Assembly: GCA_964035575.1 (NCBI GenBank)
Contig: OZ037844.1
Coordinates: 620,001-684,000 of the forward strand
Origin: Rhynchopus sp. YZ270_cl-10
Taxonomy: Eukaryota > Euglenozoa > Diplonemea > Diplonemida > Diplonemidae
DNA: 64,000 bases
Reading direction: 5' to 3'
Shown here: positions 49,061 through 59,761 of the stretch, piece after piece
How the letters are laid out: each line of letters starts with the position of its first letter
Position numbering within the stretch: the stretch's first letter is position 1
The notes under the pieces: model-generated
Databases searched by the model: none
Told to the model about the DNA's origin: nothing
The model's input: only the letters and a program-made list of their open reading frames with translations
Program-made: the position numbers and the translations under genes

Positions 49061-50161
49061 TTAAGGGTCTGGGAGCATCGTTCCCTTGGAGGAACCTATT
49101 TTACGCCCACCGCATGAGGTGGACTCGGGGACGTGTCTGAGGAATGTTTCGGTCTTGCACTTCATTTTTGAGGTTCCGTTGAAGACGCGGAGAGGGAGTT
49201 TACCTATGGACTCGGGAACGTCTGCGTCCATTCCGTCATTTCCTGTAACGCTGAAGACAGAGAGTTTGAGAAGGGAGGTTCCAATATCGGCAGGGATTGC
49301 ACCAGAAAGTTGGTTCTGGTGCAGTCTCAACCAACGCAGCTTCGGCATTTTCAGAATCGACTGCGGGATGGTGCCACTTAATCTATTGTTTGAAAGGTCC
49401 AACTCTTTTAATTCAGGCATCGCGCCGAACTCAGGGATTGTTCCCGAAAGTTTGTTGTTGTTGAGTTTGAGGCTCATGAGAACGGTCTTGCTGAGGAGCG
49501 TTTTTGGGATGGTGCCTTCGAGTTGGTTGTTCGCCATGCTGAAGGTGCCGAGGCAGGGTGCAGGGAGGAAGCCGTCTGGTAGTGTTCCTGCGATTTGGTT
49601 GTCAGATAGATCGAAGAGTTGGGCACAGATTTGATGGCTCATATCCGGCATCGTTCCGGTGATTTTTGATTTAGGGATTTCGAACCAGGCAGTGCAAATA
49701 AGGTACCGCATCGTGTCAGGCAGTTCCTTTACCATGCCGTGGGCGATTTTGAGTGCTTGGATGCCAAGGCCTGCGGATTGTGGTGGTGGTGGGTTGTAGA
49801 TGCCGGAGTGGCAGATGAGGCCGTTCCACTGTCCGTTGTATCCAGCCTCGCCCCAGACGCAGCCCTTAGAATAGTCGCCCCAGTTCTGCTTGAATTGGGT
49901 GGGCCACGTGGCAGGGCCGTCGCTTTTGATGTATAGGTCGTTCATCGCGCTCAGCTCGTTCTGGAGGTGTTCTTTGGTGCCGATCTTGATGTATTCCTTC
50001 ATCTTCTCGAACCACTGTGCCGGCATCCCAATGTGATGGCAGTCGGGTTTGCCGTCCTCGCCGGGATGCGGTGCCATGTGTTCCCAGTCGTACACCTGCT
50101 TCCAGTTCTCCGCAGAAGCGGTGGTGACAGCGGAAACCAAGAAGAGCGCTGCTTTGTGCAT
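49061..50161 (-). CDS. Secreted leucine-rich-repeat protein, plant-type LRRs
   Basis: 366 aa from ATG 50161. I prefer this to the upstream ATG in the same frame because MHKAALFLVSAVTTASA forms a clean signal peptide. The N-terminal domain (about residues 18-150, with WKQVYDWEHM and CVWGEAGYNGQWNGLIC) is reminiscent of the cap before plant-type LRRs. About six LRRs follow with the consensus LxxLxLxxNxLSGTIP (SDNQIAGTLP, NNQLEGTIP, NNKLSGTIP, NNRLSGTIP, HQNQLSGAIP). A Cys-containing C-terminal stretch (MKCKTETFLRH, STSCGG) probably caps the solenoid. No transmembrane segment or kinase. Such LRR domains bind proteins or glycans outside the cell; the ligand is unknown. Confidence 0.85.
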   Translation of the reverse strand: MHKAALFLVSAVTTASAENWKQVYDWEHMAPHPGEDGKPDCHHIGMPAQWFEKMKEYIKIGTKEHLQNELSAMNDLYIKSDGPATWPTQFKQNWGDYSKGCVWGEAGYNGQWNGLICHSGIYNPPPPQSAGLGIQALKIAHGMVKELPDTMRYLICTAWFEIPKSKITGTMPDMSHQICAQLFDLSDNQIAGTLPDGFLPAPCLGTFSMANNQLEGTIPKTLLSKTVLMSLKLNNNKLSGTIPEFGAMPELKELDLSNNRLSGTIPQSILKMPKLRWLRLHQNQLSGAIPADIGTSLLKLSVFSVTGNDGMDADVPESIGKLPLRVFNGTSKMKCKTETFLRHVPESTSCGGRKIGSSKGTMLPDP

Positions 50162-51363
50162 TGTGTTGTGTTTTGCTGTGAGATGAGGTGAGGTGAGTAT
50201 TGTAAGACGAAAACCATCATCATGAAGGGGATGAGAGAGCTTTCCTATGCCTCTCAGCATCGTCTCACAGACTCTGAGGCCTAGGAGTTTATCCGTATTC
50301 TAGGAGAGAAAAAGCGACCCCAGTACAAAAATGATGATCCACCTATGCGTGAATCAGATGAAGTTGTGTTAAGGTGGTATGTAGCAATGTGGTGGGGCGA
50401 TCACCCCAAAAAAAAGAATGAGAATACTGGGCAGAGAAAAACTGAGGGGGCAAATAAGGGATTCAATTTGAAAAACAAGCGGTGGGTGGGTGGGTGGGTG
50501 GGAAGGTGGGGTTGACAAAGCTTTTTTTTTCGGGTTGGGATCAGTTTGAACGTATGCACAAAAATAAAGCAAGTGAAACAAAATCGAAAACTTCACAACA
50601 CGTATACAAATCGAAACATCGGGAAAAACATGCGTACTCTCACAAAATACACAAGGGACACATGCGGACAAGAGAATAAAAACCAGCGTAAGGACAGTGA
50701 CAATTGCGTAACATTGCGTGCGCTGGGTTAACGCTTGGGGAGTGCGGTGATGGTCGGGTAAAAAGACCAACGCATGGAGGATTTAGGCTCGCTTAGGGGG
50801 TGGCGCGACTCACCCATCTGGCTTGCGCAGACTGCTGCCTGTTGCAAAAGTGTAAACAGAACTGAAAGTGGAATTACATTGCATTTTACGCACGTGGGAG
50901 TGGGAGGGGAATATGAAACACTTACTAGCAAACAATACAACACCACTATGAGTTTTTGAGGTTTGGTGCCTTGGTGTAGTGGGTGGGGAGGAGTGTGGGG
51001 ACTTAGCTATGCAAACCCTCACCTCTCTGTCCTTGAGGGTGAGTGGCGAAACCTCATCGATCTCGAACTCAACGAGTGTTTGAGTTAAAGATGTTTGTGG
51101 TTCAGTGTAAAGAGGGGACAGGGGACAGGGTCACACACTTACAACAATACAGGAAGAATGCATTAAACCACGTACACCTTGCACTCTTGCTACTTTGTTC
51201 GCGTCACAATGCGGCTATTGGTGAGATACACTGCAACCTAATTAGAAAATTTCTGATAGAATTCATGAACAATAACCGACGTGTTACCTCAAGACTGAGA
51301 AACAGACGAGAAGTGCTCAGCACACAGGAACAACAGTCAGCAGCGCCGTCACGTTGCTGCACA
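50162..51363. other. Non-coding: LRR upstream region and ANK-11 3' flank
   Basis: 1.2 kb. A GGGT microsatellite lies at about 50482-50502. From about 50880 the sequence is homologous to 59985-60918 (3' flank of ANK-14), for example GTGGGAGTGGGAGGGGAATA, CTCACCTCTCTGT and CAATAACCGACGTGTTACCT, so ANK-11 and ANK-14 were duplicated with their flank. No gene seen. Confidence 0.65.
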
Positions 51364-54117
51364 CTACTTTGAGTGGGGCAAGGCCCGCAGTCGTGAATAA
51401 TACGACCCTTCACTTCGTCTGCCATTCCCGCTCTCATCCACCTCCGCGCACCGTCGTTCCATCTTTGCGTTGTGCCTTTTCCAGGCTCTCCTTCTCCTCC
51501 GCGTGCCTTTTACTCTCCTCTGCTTCTCCTCCTTCATCACATTGCCCTGCTCCAGCGCTGCTTCCAGTGCAGTGTTCCCCAACCTATCTGTCTGCTTCAC
51601 GTCCACTTCCTTCGAGTTCACAAGATAGCACACAGTCTCGGCGTGCCCATTGGCTCCCGCAAGCATAAGACATGTGTGTCCGTTGTTGTCTGCCACACGC
51701 ACATCCGCACCTGCTTCGACTAACATCTGCACAATTTCGAGTTTCCCAGCATCACAAGCATAGTGAAGCAGTGTGCGTCCGTTGACATTCTTTGCCTCAA
51801 TGTCAGCCCCTGCGTCAATGAGCACCTCCACCACATTAACATGTCCACTGGACACCGCAGTGTGCAACGCAGTTCGGTTCTGGAATCCTTGGCGAATCAC
51901 GTCCGCCTCCCGTAAGCTAGCAAGATAGCGCACAGTCTCGGTGCGCCCATCATTAGCTGCACGGTTAAGACACGTCTCTCCTTCGTTGTCTGCCACACGC
52001 ACATCCGCACCTGCTTCGACTAACATCTGCACAATTTCGAGTTTCCCAGCATCACAAGCATAGTGAAGAGGTGTGAGTCCTTTGACATCCTTTGCCTCAA
52101 TGTCAGCCCCTGCGTCAATGAGCACCTCCACCACATTGACACGTCCATTGGACACCGCAATGTGCAACGCAGTTCGGTTCTGGAATCCTTGGTGATTCAC
52201 GTCCACCTCCCGTAAACTAGCAAGATAGCGCACAGTCTCGGTGCGCCCATTATTAGCTGCAAGGTCAAGACACGTATAATCTCCTTCGTTGTCAGCATGA
52301 CACACTTTCGCACCTGCTTTGAGCAACACCTTCACAACTGCGATGTACCCGTGTATGCAAGCCCAGCGAATAGGCGAATACCCAACGTCGTCCTTTGCCT
52401 CAATGTCTGCCCCTGCATCAATGAGCACCTCCACTACATCTGCATGAACTGTACCTGCTGTGCTTCTCAGTGCAGTACAACCCATACAATCTCTTTGATT
52501 CACATCCACCTCCTTCAAGCCCACAAGATAGCGCACAGTCTCGGTGTGTCCATAACACGCCGCACACTTAAGACATGTGTTTCCGTAGTTGTCTCTGGCA
52601 CACACTTCCGCACCTGCTTCCACCAACACCTTCACAATAGCAATTTCACCTTTCTCGCTAGCACAGTGAAGAGGCGATTGTCCGCACGGGTCCTTTGCCT
52701 CGATGTCTGCCCCTGCATCAATGAGCACCTCCACTACATCTGTATCAACGTACTCCAGGGAGTGCAGTGCAGTGCGACCCCCAGTACCTGGAAGCCAGCC
52801 CTCCTTCGTCCTCTGGTTCACGTCCACCTCAGGCAAGCCAACAAGATAGCGCACAGTCTCGGTGTGTCCAAAATGTGCCGCAAGGATAAGACATGTGTCT
52901 CCTTCGTTGTTTGTGACACGTACTCCCGCACCTGCTTCGACCAACATCTTCACAATAGCGGTCTCACCGAACTGGCTAGCCAAGTGCAGAGGTGAATCCC
53001 CATTGTCACCCTCAATGTCTGCACCAAACGGCAAAGGAGAACTTTCGTTCTCGCTCTTTACCTCGATGTCTGCCCCTGCATCAATGAGCACCTCCACCAC
53101 ATCTGCATGAACTTTCAGTACCGCCATGTGCAGTGCAGTGCGACCCCTCAGACCTCTCTGATTCATGTCTACCTCAGGCAAGCTAACAAGATAGCGCACA
53201 GTCTCGGTTTGTCCAAACCACGCCGCAAGGGTAAGACACGTGTCACCCTCATTGTCTGCGACACACACTTCCGCACCCGCTCTTACCAATATCTTCACAA
53301 GCGCAAGTTCCCCGTTCTCACTTGCCAAGTGCAGAGGCGAACGACCCAAGTTGTTCTTGGCCTCGATATCTGCCCCTGCATCAATGAGCACCTTAGCCAC
53401 ATCGGGATACTTTCCATCCACTGCACAGTGCAGCGCAGAACAGCAGTCGGCAGCTTTGTGATTCATATCCACATTCTTCAAACCCACAAGATAGCGCACA
53501 GTCTCGGTCTGTCCATTCCATGCTGCAAGTGTAAGACATGTGTCTCCTTCGTTGTCTGTGACACACACATCCGCACTTGCTTCGACCAACATCTTCACAG
53601 TTGCGTGAAACTTGTCAGAAAAGCAAGCTAAGAGCAGAGGAGAACGTCCCATGTCGTCCTTTGTCTCGATGTCTGCCCCTGCATCAATGAGCACCTGACA
53701 CACTGCAGGGTCCTCCCACATGGCTGGACAGGGTTGGTCTTCTTCTTCCTCCTTCCCGTGTGGGACAAACGCAACGTTGCTGCAGACTGACTTCCAATGC
53801 TGCAAGAGGACCTCCGTGCACGCAGTGTGATCTGCGTGGATGCACTCACTCAGCAGCATCCCGAAGCCCATCTGCGTTGTCTCAACATACGGAAGAAGCA
53901 GTGCGAGGCATTCATCGCGGTTCCCTCTGCATGCCTCGTGCACAGCATCGAAGGCAACCGTTTTGCTGTCTGTGTCTGGGCTGAGCTGCTCAAGTCCTGT
54001 CCGCACGGCAGTCGTGTCGCCGTTCCTGGCAGCCTCCACCAAGACCTCGTCTGCAGAAAGTGTTGTTCCGTTTGGTGCCTTCTCGTCAGGTGTGCTGTCT
54101 GCGTGTCGCTTCGACAT
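51364..54117 (-). CDS. ANK-11: largest ankyrin protein, 21 repeats, basic tail
   Basis: 917 aa, ATG at 54117. Head variant KAPNGTTLSADEV. 21 ankyrin repeats in seven trios. The third trio starts with an odd SPLPFGADIEGDNGD duplication, and the third repeat of that trio has a 7-residue insert (GWLPGTGG). The sixth and seventh trios are near copies of each other (TPLHYACDAGKLEIVQM and TLLHYACDAGKLEIVQM). The C-terminus is not the usual LLEHGA end but ALEAALEQGNVMKEEKQRRV followed by a strongly basic stretch (KGTRRRRRAWKRHNAKMERR) and a tail ending RLRALPHSK. The basic tail may replace the missing KRRKL motif as a nuclear or nucleic-acid-binding signal. The gene matches ANK-14 closely except for one extra trio and the last 30 residues. 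Confidence 0.9.
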   Translation of the reverse strand: MSKRHADSTPDEKAPNGTTLSADEVLVEAARNGDTTAVRTGLEQLSPDTDSKTVAFDAVHEACRGNRDECLALLLPYVETTQMGFGMLLSECIHADHTACTEVLLQHWKSVCSNVAFVPHGKEEEEDQPCPAMWEDPAVCQVLIDAGADIETKDDMGRSPLLLACFSDKFHATVKMLVEASADVCVTDNEGDTCLTLAAWNGQTETVRYLVGLKNVDMNHKAADCCSALHCAVDGKYPDVAKVLIDAGADIEAKNNLGRSPLHLASENGELALVKILVRAGAEVCVADNEGDTCLTLAAWFGQTETVRYLVSLPEVDMNQRGLRGRTALHMAVLKVHADVVEVLIDAGADIEVKSENESSPLPFGADIEGDNGDSPLHLASQFGETAIVKMLVEAGAGVRVTNNEGDTCLILAAHFGHTETVRYLVGLPEVDVNQRTKEGWLPGTGGRTALHSLEYVDTDVVEVLIDAGADIEAKDPCGQSPLHCASEKGEIAIVKVLVEAGAEVCARDNYGNTCLKCAACYGHTETVRYLVGLKEVDVNQRDCMGCTALRSTAGTVHADVVEVLIDAGADIEAKDDVGYSPIRWACIHGYIAVVKVLLKAGAKVCHADNEGDYTCLDLAANNGRTETVRYLASLREVDVNHQGFQNRTALHIAVSNGRVNVVEVLIDAGADIEAKDVKGLTPLHYACDAGKLEIVQMLVEAGADVRVADNEGETCLNRAANDGRTETVRYLASLREADVIRQGFQNRTALHTAVSSGHVNVVEVLIDAGADIEAKNVNGRTLLHYACDAGKLEIVQMLVEAGADVRVADNNGHTCLMLAGANGHAETVCYLVNSKEVDVKQTDRLGNTALEAALEQGNVMKEEKQRRVKGTRRRRRAWKRHNAKMERRCAEVDESGNGRRSEGSYYSRLRALPHSK

Positions 54118-54689
54118 GGTTTGTGAAGATGTTGATATTCAATGTTGTGTCTTTTATGCTGTTTCTTTTTGTGGAGGTTGTGAGGTGAGTGGTGGCTGTC
54201 CCTGAACTTCTTACCACCTGACAAGCACAGCCCACAGTGGAAACGGGTGGTGTGGAAGTCACCCTCCTGAGGGTGGTGGTGGGAATCCATCTGCCTTGAG
54301 ACGAGGAGGTGAGGGAGGGGGTCTGTAAGATAAATAAAAAATATCACCCAGTCTTGTTCATGTTCATAATGTATTTGCGTACCCTAACCCTCCATCAAAG
54401 AAATAAGTTTGCGTACGGTGCAGAGGAGAAAACACACGCAGTATTGTTAGAACTGTTTCATCTGAAGCAGACCCCAGCAATATGCAAAAGCTGCTCAAAC
54501 AACATTTACAGAAAAGCTGAAAGTGAGTGAAACAACGCTGGCCTAATTCAGTGGTGGTGGGAGGTTGCCATGTTGATTGAAACAGCAACTTAAATACCAT
54601 TGTGAAGGACCGTAGGTGGGTAGGTTGGATCAGTGAGGCAACCTTCCTCTGAAGTCTGTTCACCAACTGTGGTCGACGCGTCCACAGCA
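54118..54689 (-). other. ANK-11 upstream spacer
   Basis: 572 bp: class I leader, CACCCTC palindrome, then GGGAATCCATCTGCCTTGAG and sequence shared with the spacers of ANK-13 and ANK-14, with the 3' flank of ANK-12 at the far end. No gene seen. Confidence 0.65.
54260..54275. promoter_or_regulatory. CACCCTC/GAGGGTG palindrome upstream of ANK-11
   Basis: About 145 bp upstream of the ATG, preceded by GTGGAAACGGGTGGTGTGGA within 30 bp as at ANK-13 and ANK-14. Confidence 0.45.
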
Positions 54690-56783
54690 TCATTCTTCTG
54701 CACCGTGCTTGAGGAGAACCCGCTCCACATCTGTATGTTGTTTCTGCCTCGCATGGTGCAACGCAGTGTATCCCAACAAAGTTCTGTGGTTCACATCCAC
54801 CTCCGGAAAGAATCTCACAAGATAGCGCACAGTCTCGGTCTGTCCATGACGTGCCGCAATGATAAGGCATGTGAACCCGAAGCTCTCTGCCTCGCACACG
54901 TCCGCGCCTGCTTTAACCAACATCTCCACACTTTCGAGAGCTGGTTTAACACAAGCACAATGCAAAGCTGTCCGTCCCCTGCTCGTCTTTGCCTCAATAT
55001 CTGCCCCTGCATCAATTAGCACCTCCACCACATCCGGTGACTGGGGATTCTTTAACAGTACACGGTGCAGCGAAGTGAGGCCGTTGGTATCTGACTGATT
55101 CACATCCACCTCAGGCATGCACAGAAGAGTACGCACAGTCTCGGTGTGTCCACGACCAGCCGCAAGGGTAAGACACGTGTCTCGGTTGTTGTCTGTGCCA
55201 CACCTACTCTGACCAATATCTTCACAACCTGAAAATTTCCACGCCGGCTCGCCACGTGGAGCGGCGAACGTCCGTCGTTATTCTTTACCTCAATGTCTGC
55301 CCCTGCATCAATGAGCAGCTCCACCACATCTGCATGATTGTTTCCAGCTGCAACATGCACCGCGGTGTAGCCGTACGTATGCTTACTATTGACGACCACC
55401 TCAGGCAAGCCCACAAGATAGCGCACAGTCTCAGTGTGTCCAAAATATGCCGCAACGATCAGGCATGTGAATCCTTGGATATCAGCGACACACTCCCGCA
55501 CCTGCTTTGACCAACATCTTCACAACAGCGAGTTCCCCTGAACGACAAGCCAAATGCAGAGGAGAACGACCCAAGTCGTCCTTTGTCTCAATATCTGTCC
55601 CTGCATCAATGAGCACCTGACACACTGCAGGGTCCTCCCACATGGCTGTACAGGGTCGGCCTTTCTTGTCCTCCTGCCCGTGTGGGACAAACGCAACGTT
55701 GCTGCAGACTGACTTCCAATGCTGCAAGAGGACCTCCGTGCACGCAGTGTGGTCTGCGTGGATGCACTCACTCAGCAGCATCCCGAAGCCCATCTGCGTT
55801 GTCTCAACATACGGAAGAAGCAGTGCGAGGCATTCATCGTGGTTCCCTCTGCATGCCTCATGCACAGCATCGAAGGAAACCGTTTTGATGTCTGTGTCTG
55901 GGCTGAGCTTCTCAAGTCCCGTCCGCACGGCAGTCGTGTCGCCGTTCCTGGCAGCCTCCACCAAGGCAAAGTGGAGCACGTCCTCTGCCCCTGCAAGCAT
56001 CGCACGCAGCACAAGAGCTGCCTCCTCATCAACAGGCTTGCCCACAGCACCGCCAGAAAGAAGTGCCTTCACACAGGCAAGGTGATGCCCAGCAACAGCA
56101 GCATCCAGCGCAGTCATCCCATCAACACAGTGTTCGCAGTCTGCACCCTTCGCAACAAGAAACTGCACCACATCCGTATCGCCACGGCACGCTGCAATGT
56201 ACAGCGGACGTGCACAGCTCGCGTCATTCTCACTGTGCACCTCCAGCCCTGCCCCAGACGCGACGAGCAGCTCTGCACTCGCAAGATCCCCAAGGTGTGC
56301 AGCCACACACAACGGCTTGATGCGCCTCCCATTCAGGTCCAACTTGTGTTCCTTCAGCAGCATCGCAAGCACCTCCACTCGCTTCAGGTGCAGACAGGTC
56401 AGCAGGAGCTCGTCCACATCGACTTCCAAGCAGACACGGGTGTTGTCCGAGCATGACTTCCAATGCTGCAAGAGGACCTCAGTGCACGCAGTGTGGTCTG
56501 CGTGGATGCACTCACTCAGCAGCATCCCGAAGCCGTTCGTTCGGTCAACGTAGTGGGGAAGAAGCTGTGCGAGGTCTTTATCGTGGTTCCCTCTGCATGC
56601 CTCGTGCACAGCATCGAAGGCAATCTTTTTTTTGTCTGTGTCTGGGCTGAGCTTCTCAAGTCCCACCCGCACGGCAGTCGTGTCGCCGTTCCTGGCAGCC
56701 TCCACCAAGACCTCGTCTGCAGAAAGCTTTCTTCTCTTTGGTGCCTTCTCGTCAGGTGTGCTGTCTGCGTGTCGCTTCGACAT
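54690..56783 (-). pseudogene. ANK-12: long-type ankyrin gene with two compensating frameshifts
   Basis: ATG at 56783; head with KRRKL, the long-type block, second head and the first ankyrin repeat read normally for 433 aa, then stop at 55482. The homologous sequence continues in another frame from about 55500 to 55200 (GFTCLIVAAYFGHTE, TAVHVAAGNNHAD, SPLHVASRRGN). It returns to the original frame from about 55190 to 54690 (LLCMPEVDVNQSD ... VERVLLKHGAEE). Against paralogs there is a 2-nt deletion near 55490 and a roughly 10-nt deletion near 55200, total 12. So about 100 codons in the middle are out of frame and contain a stop. The downstream repeats are diverged from other members but not decayed, so the lesions seem recent. 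An intron removing the shifted part is possible but I see no clear signals. Confidence 0.75.
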
Positions 56784-57606
56784 GGTGTGTGAAGATGTTG
56801 ATATTCAATGTTGTGTCTTTTATTCTGCTGCTTTTTTGTGGAGGTTGTGAGGTGAGTCGTGGGTGTCCCTGAACTGTCTTGCCACCGGTAGTATCTATTC
56901 ACCAAGACAACTGGAGGGCTGTGGCCTGCAGCATCCACGCTGTGGACACAGATGCTGCACTTTGCCGCCAACAGGAAGCTGGGCAGCCATCAGGAGATGA
57001 CACGGAGATGGGCACGGGGCCTGAGGACAACGTTGCAGACGATTGGTCAGGCCGTGATGGATCCGAGGGTGTTTGCGCAGGGACACGGCTGGTGCTCAGG
57101 GAACGGGTAGAGGTGGACGTAGCGTCGGTGCAGGTGAAGACGAACACTTCTGGGATCCTGGATGAGGACTGCCCATGAGGAGGTGGGGGAGATGGAAAGA
57201 GCAACCGATGGGAAATGAGTGTTGAGAAAGACAGAGATGTCGTACCAAATACAATAGTGCAGCCTATTGGAAATCAGGGAATAACAATAAAATACTGTGT
57301 TCGTAAAAATGGTGACCGTGTGAAGTACCAAATGAAATGCAAAACCGTAAAATACGGACCAAACTATGTCCGGTCCAAACAGTTTATGAAGACGGTAATA
57401 ATAATGGATGCTATCACACGCCTGTGACGTTGGTGCAGTGTCACCTTCACTTCCCTCTTTTCATTCCAAATGTCATTCCATCCCCCTTTGTGAGCTAACG
57501 CGATCCTCACGAAATACCAGGAAAAGTCACCAAGAAAGCTACTCACGCGGTGGGTTCGTCGCTGGCACCGTGTTCCAGGAGAACCTGCACCACATCTGCA
57601 TGTGCT
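56784..57606 (-). other. ANK-12 upstream spacer and ANK-13 3' end
   Basis: 823 bp: class I leader variant (CACACACCATG), a block with CAGCATCCACGCTGTGGACA related to cluster 2 spacers, a segment shared with the ANK-7 spacer (GATGAGGACTGCCCATGAGG, AATACTGTGTTCGTAAAAAT) and finally the out-of-frame C-terminus of ANK-13 (57543-57635). No separate gene. Confidence 0.6.
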
Positions 57607-59649
57607 TCATTCCTCGCATACTGCAACGCAGTGCGGCCCCCTCGTCCTGTGATGGACGTCCACATCCGGCAAGCCCACAAGATAGCGCACAGTCTCGGTA
57701 CGTCCAAATCGGGCCGCAAGGATAAGACACGTGTTTCCTTTGTTGTCTGTGGCACACACATCCGCACCTGCTTCAACCAGCATCTTCACTGTTGTTAACT
57801 TTCCTGAACGGCAAGCACTGTGAACAGGAGAACGTCCGATCCTGTCCTTTGCTTCGATGCCTGCACCTGCGTCAATGAGCACCTTCACCACATCTGCGCG
57901 CGTCTTACCCCCTGCGCAGTGCAGTGACGTGGTACCCGTGTTATTTGACTGATACAAATCCACCCCCGGCATGCACAGAAGAGTACGCACAGTCTCTGTG
58001 CGTCCAGGCACAGCCGCAAGGGCAAGACACGTATCTCCTCTGTTGTTTGTGGCACACGTTCTTGCACCTGCTTTGACCAACATCTTCACAACATCCCGTG
58101 CTCCTCTCTTGCTGGCCAAGAGCAGAGGCGAACATCCGTCCTCGTCCGTTGCCTCGATGTCTGCACCTGCATCAATGAGCACCTCCACCACATCTGCATG
58201 CTTTTCAGCAGTTGCAAGGAGCAGTGCAGTGTTGCCGTCAACATCCTTGTGACTCACATCCACATCAGGCAAACTCACAAGATAGCGCACAGTCTCGGTA
58301 CGTCCAAAATATGACGCCAGGGTAAGACATGTGTCTCCTTCGTTGTCTGTGATACGCACTCCCGCACCTGCTTTGACCAACATCTTCACAATTGCGAGTG
58401 ATCCTGAATTACAAGCTACAAGCAGAGGCGAACGGCCGTCCTCATCCTTTGTCTCGATGTCTGCCCCTGCATCAATGAGCACCTGACACACTGCAGGGTC
58501 CTCCCACATGGCTGTACAGGGTCGGTCTTCTGTGTCCTCCTGCCTCTGTGGAACAAACGCAACGTTGCTGCAGACTGACTTCCAATGCTGCAAGAGGACC
58601 TCCGTGCACGCAGTGTGGTCTGCGTGGATGCACTCACTCAGCAGCATCCCAAAGCCCATCTGCGTTGTCTCAACATACGGAAGAAGCAGTGCGAGGCATT
58701 CATCGTGGTTCCCTCTGCATGCCTCGTGCACAGCATCGAAGGCAACCGTTTTGCTGTCTGTGTCTGGGCTGAGCTTCTCAAGTCCCGCCCGCACGGCAGT
58801 CGTGTCGCCGTTCCTGGCAGCCTCCACCAAGGCGAAGTGGAGCACGTCCTCTGCCCCTGCAAGCACCGCACGCAGCACAAGAGCTGCCTCCTCATCAACA
58901 GGCTTGCCCACAGCACCGCCAGAAAGAAGTGCCTTCACACAGGCAAGGTGATGTCCAGCAACAGCAGCATCCAGCGCAGTCCTCCCATCAACACAGTGTT
59001 CGCAGTCTGCACCCTTCGCAACAAGAAACTGCACCACATCCACATCGCCACGGCACGCTGCAATGTACAGCGGACGTGCACAGCTCGCGTCATTCTCACT
59101 GTGCACCTCCAGCCCTGCCCCAGACGCGACGAGCAGCTCTGCACTCGCAAGATCCCCAAGGTGTGCAGCCACACACAACGGCTTGATGCGCCTCCCATTC
59201 AGGTCCAACTTGTGTTCCTTCAGCAGCATCGCAAGCACCTCCACTCGCTTCAGGTGCAGACAGGTCAGCAGGAGCTCGTCCACATCGACTTCCAAGCAGA
59301 CACGGGTGTTGTCCGAGCATGACTTCCAATGCTGCAAGAGGACCTCCGTGCACGCAGTGTGGTCTGCGTGGATGCACTCACTCAGCAGGATCCCAAAGCC
59401 GTTCGTTCGGTCAACGTAGTGGGGAAGAAGCCGTGCGAGGTCTTCATCTTCGTTCTCTCTGCATGCCTCGTGCACAGCATCGAAGGCAACTGTTTTGCTG
59501 TCTGTGTCTGGGCTGAGCTTCTCAAGTCCTGTCCGCACGGCAGTCGTGTCGCCGTTCCTGGCAGCCTCCACCAAGACCTTGTCTGTAGAAAGCTTTCTTC
59601 TCTTTGGTGCCTTCTCGTCAGGTGTGCTGTCTGCGTGTCGCTTCGACAT
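57607..59649 (-). CDS. ANK-13: long-type ankyrin protein, C-terminus frameshifted
   Basis: 680 aa, ATG at 59649. Head with KRRKL, long-type block, second head, then eight complete ankyrin repeats in the trio order and the start of the ninth. Near 57635 two bases are missing relative to paralogs (GGCCCCCTCGTCC in place of GGCCCGCCCTCGTCC), so the frame ends HRTRGPHCVAVCEE. The normal C-terminus (TALQYARNEAHADVVQVLLE ... GASDEPTA) lies in another frame down to 57543. Loss of one capping repeat may be tolerated, so I keep it as a CDS. The trios are more diverged from neighbours than usual (PGRTETVRTLL, DLYQSNN). Confidence 0.82.
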   Translation of the reverse strand: MSKRHADSTPDEKAPKRRKLSTDKVLVEAARNGDTTAVRTGLEKLSPDTDSKTVAFDAVHEACRENEDEDLARLLPHYVDRTNGFGILLSECIHADHTACTEVLLQHWKSCSDNTRVCLEVDVDELLLTCLHLKRVEVLAMLLKEHKLDLNGRRIKPLCVAAHLGDLASAELLVASGAGLEVHSENDASCARPLYIAACRGDVDVVQFLVAKGADCEHCVDGRTALDAAVAGHHLACVKALLSGGAVGKPVDEEAALVLRAVLAGAEDVLHFALVEAARNGDTTAVRAGLEKLSPDTDSKTVAFDAVHEACRGNHDECLALLLPYVETTQMGFGMLLSECIHADHTACTEVLLQHWKSVCSNVAFVPQRQEDTEDRPCTAMWEDPAVCQVLIDAGADIETKDEDGRSPLLVACNSGSLAIVKMLVKAGAGVRITDNEGDTCLTLASYFGRTETVRYLVSLPDVDVSHKDVDGNTALLLATAEKHADVVEVLIDAGADIEATDEDGCSPLLLASKRGARDVVKMLVKAGARTCATNNRGDTCLALAAVPGRTETVRTLLCMPGVDLYQSNNTGTTSLHCAGGKTRADVVKVLIDAGAGIEAKDRIGRSPVHSACRSGKLTTVKMLVEAGADVCATDNKGNTCLILAARFGRTETVRYLVGLPDVDVHHRTRGPHCVAVCEE

Positions 59650-59761
59650 GGTTTGTGAAGATGCTGATATTCAATGTTGTGTCTTTTATGCTGTTTCTTT
59701 TTGTGGAGGTTGTGGGTGTCCCTGAACTGCCTCCCACAGTGGAAACGGGTGGTGTGGAAGT

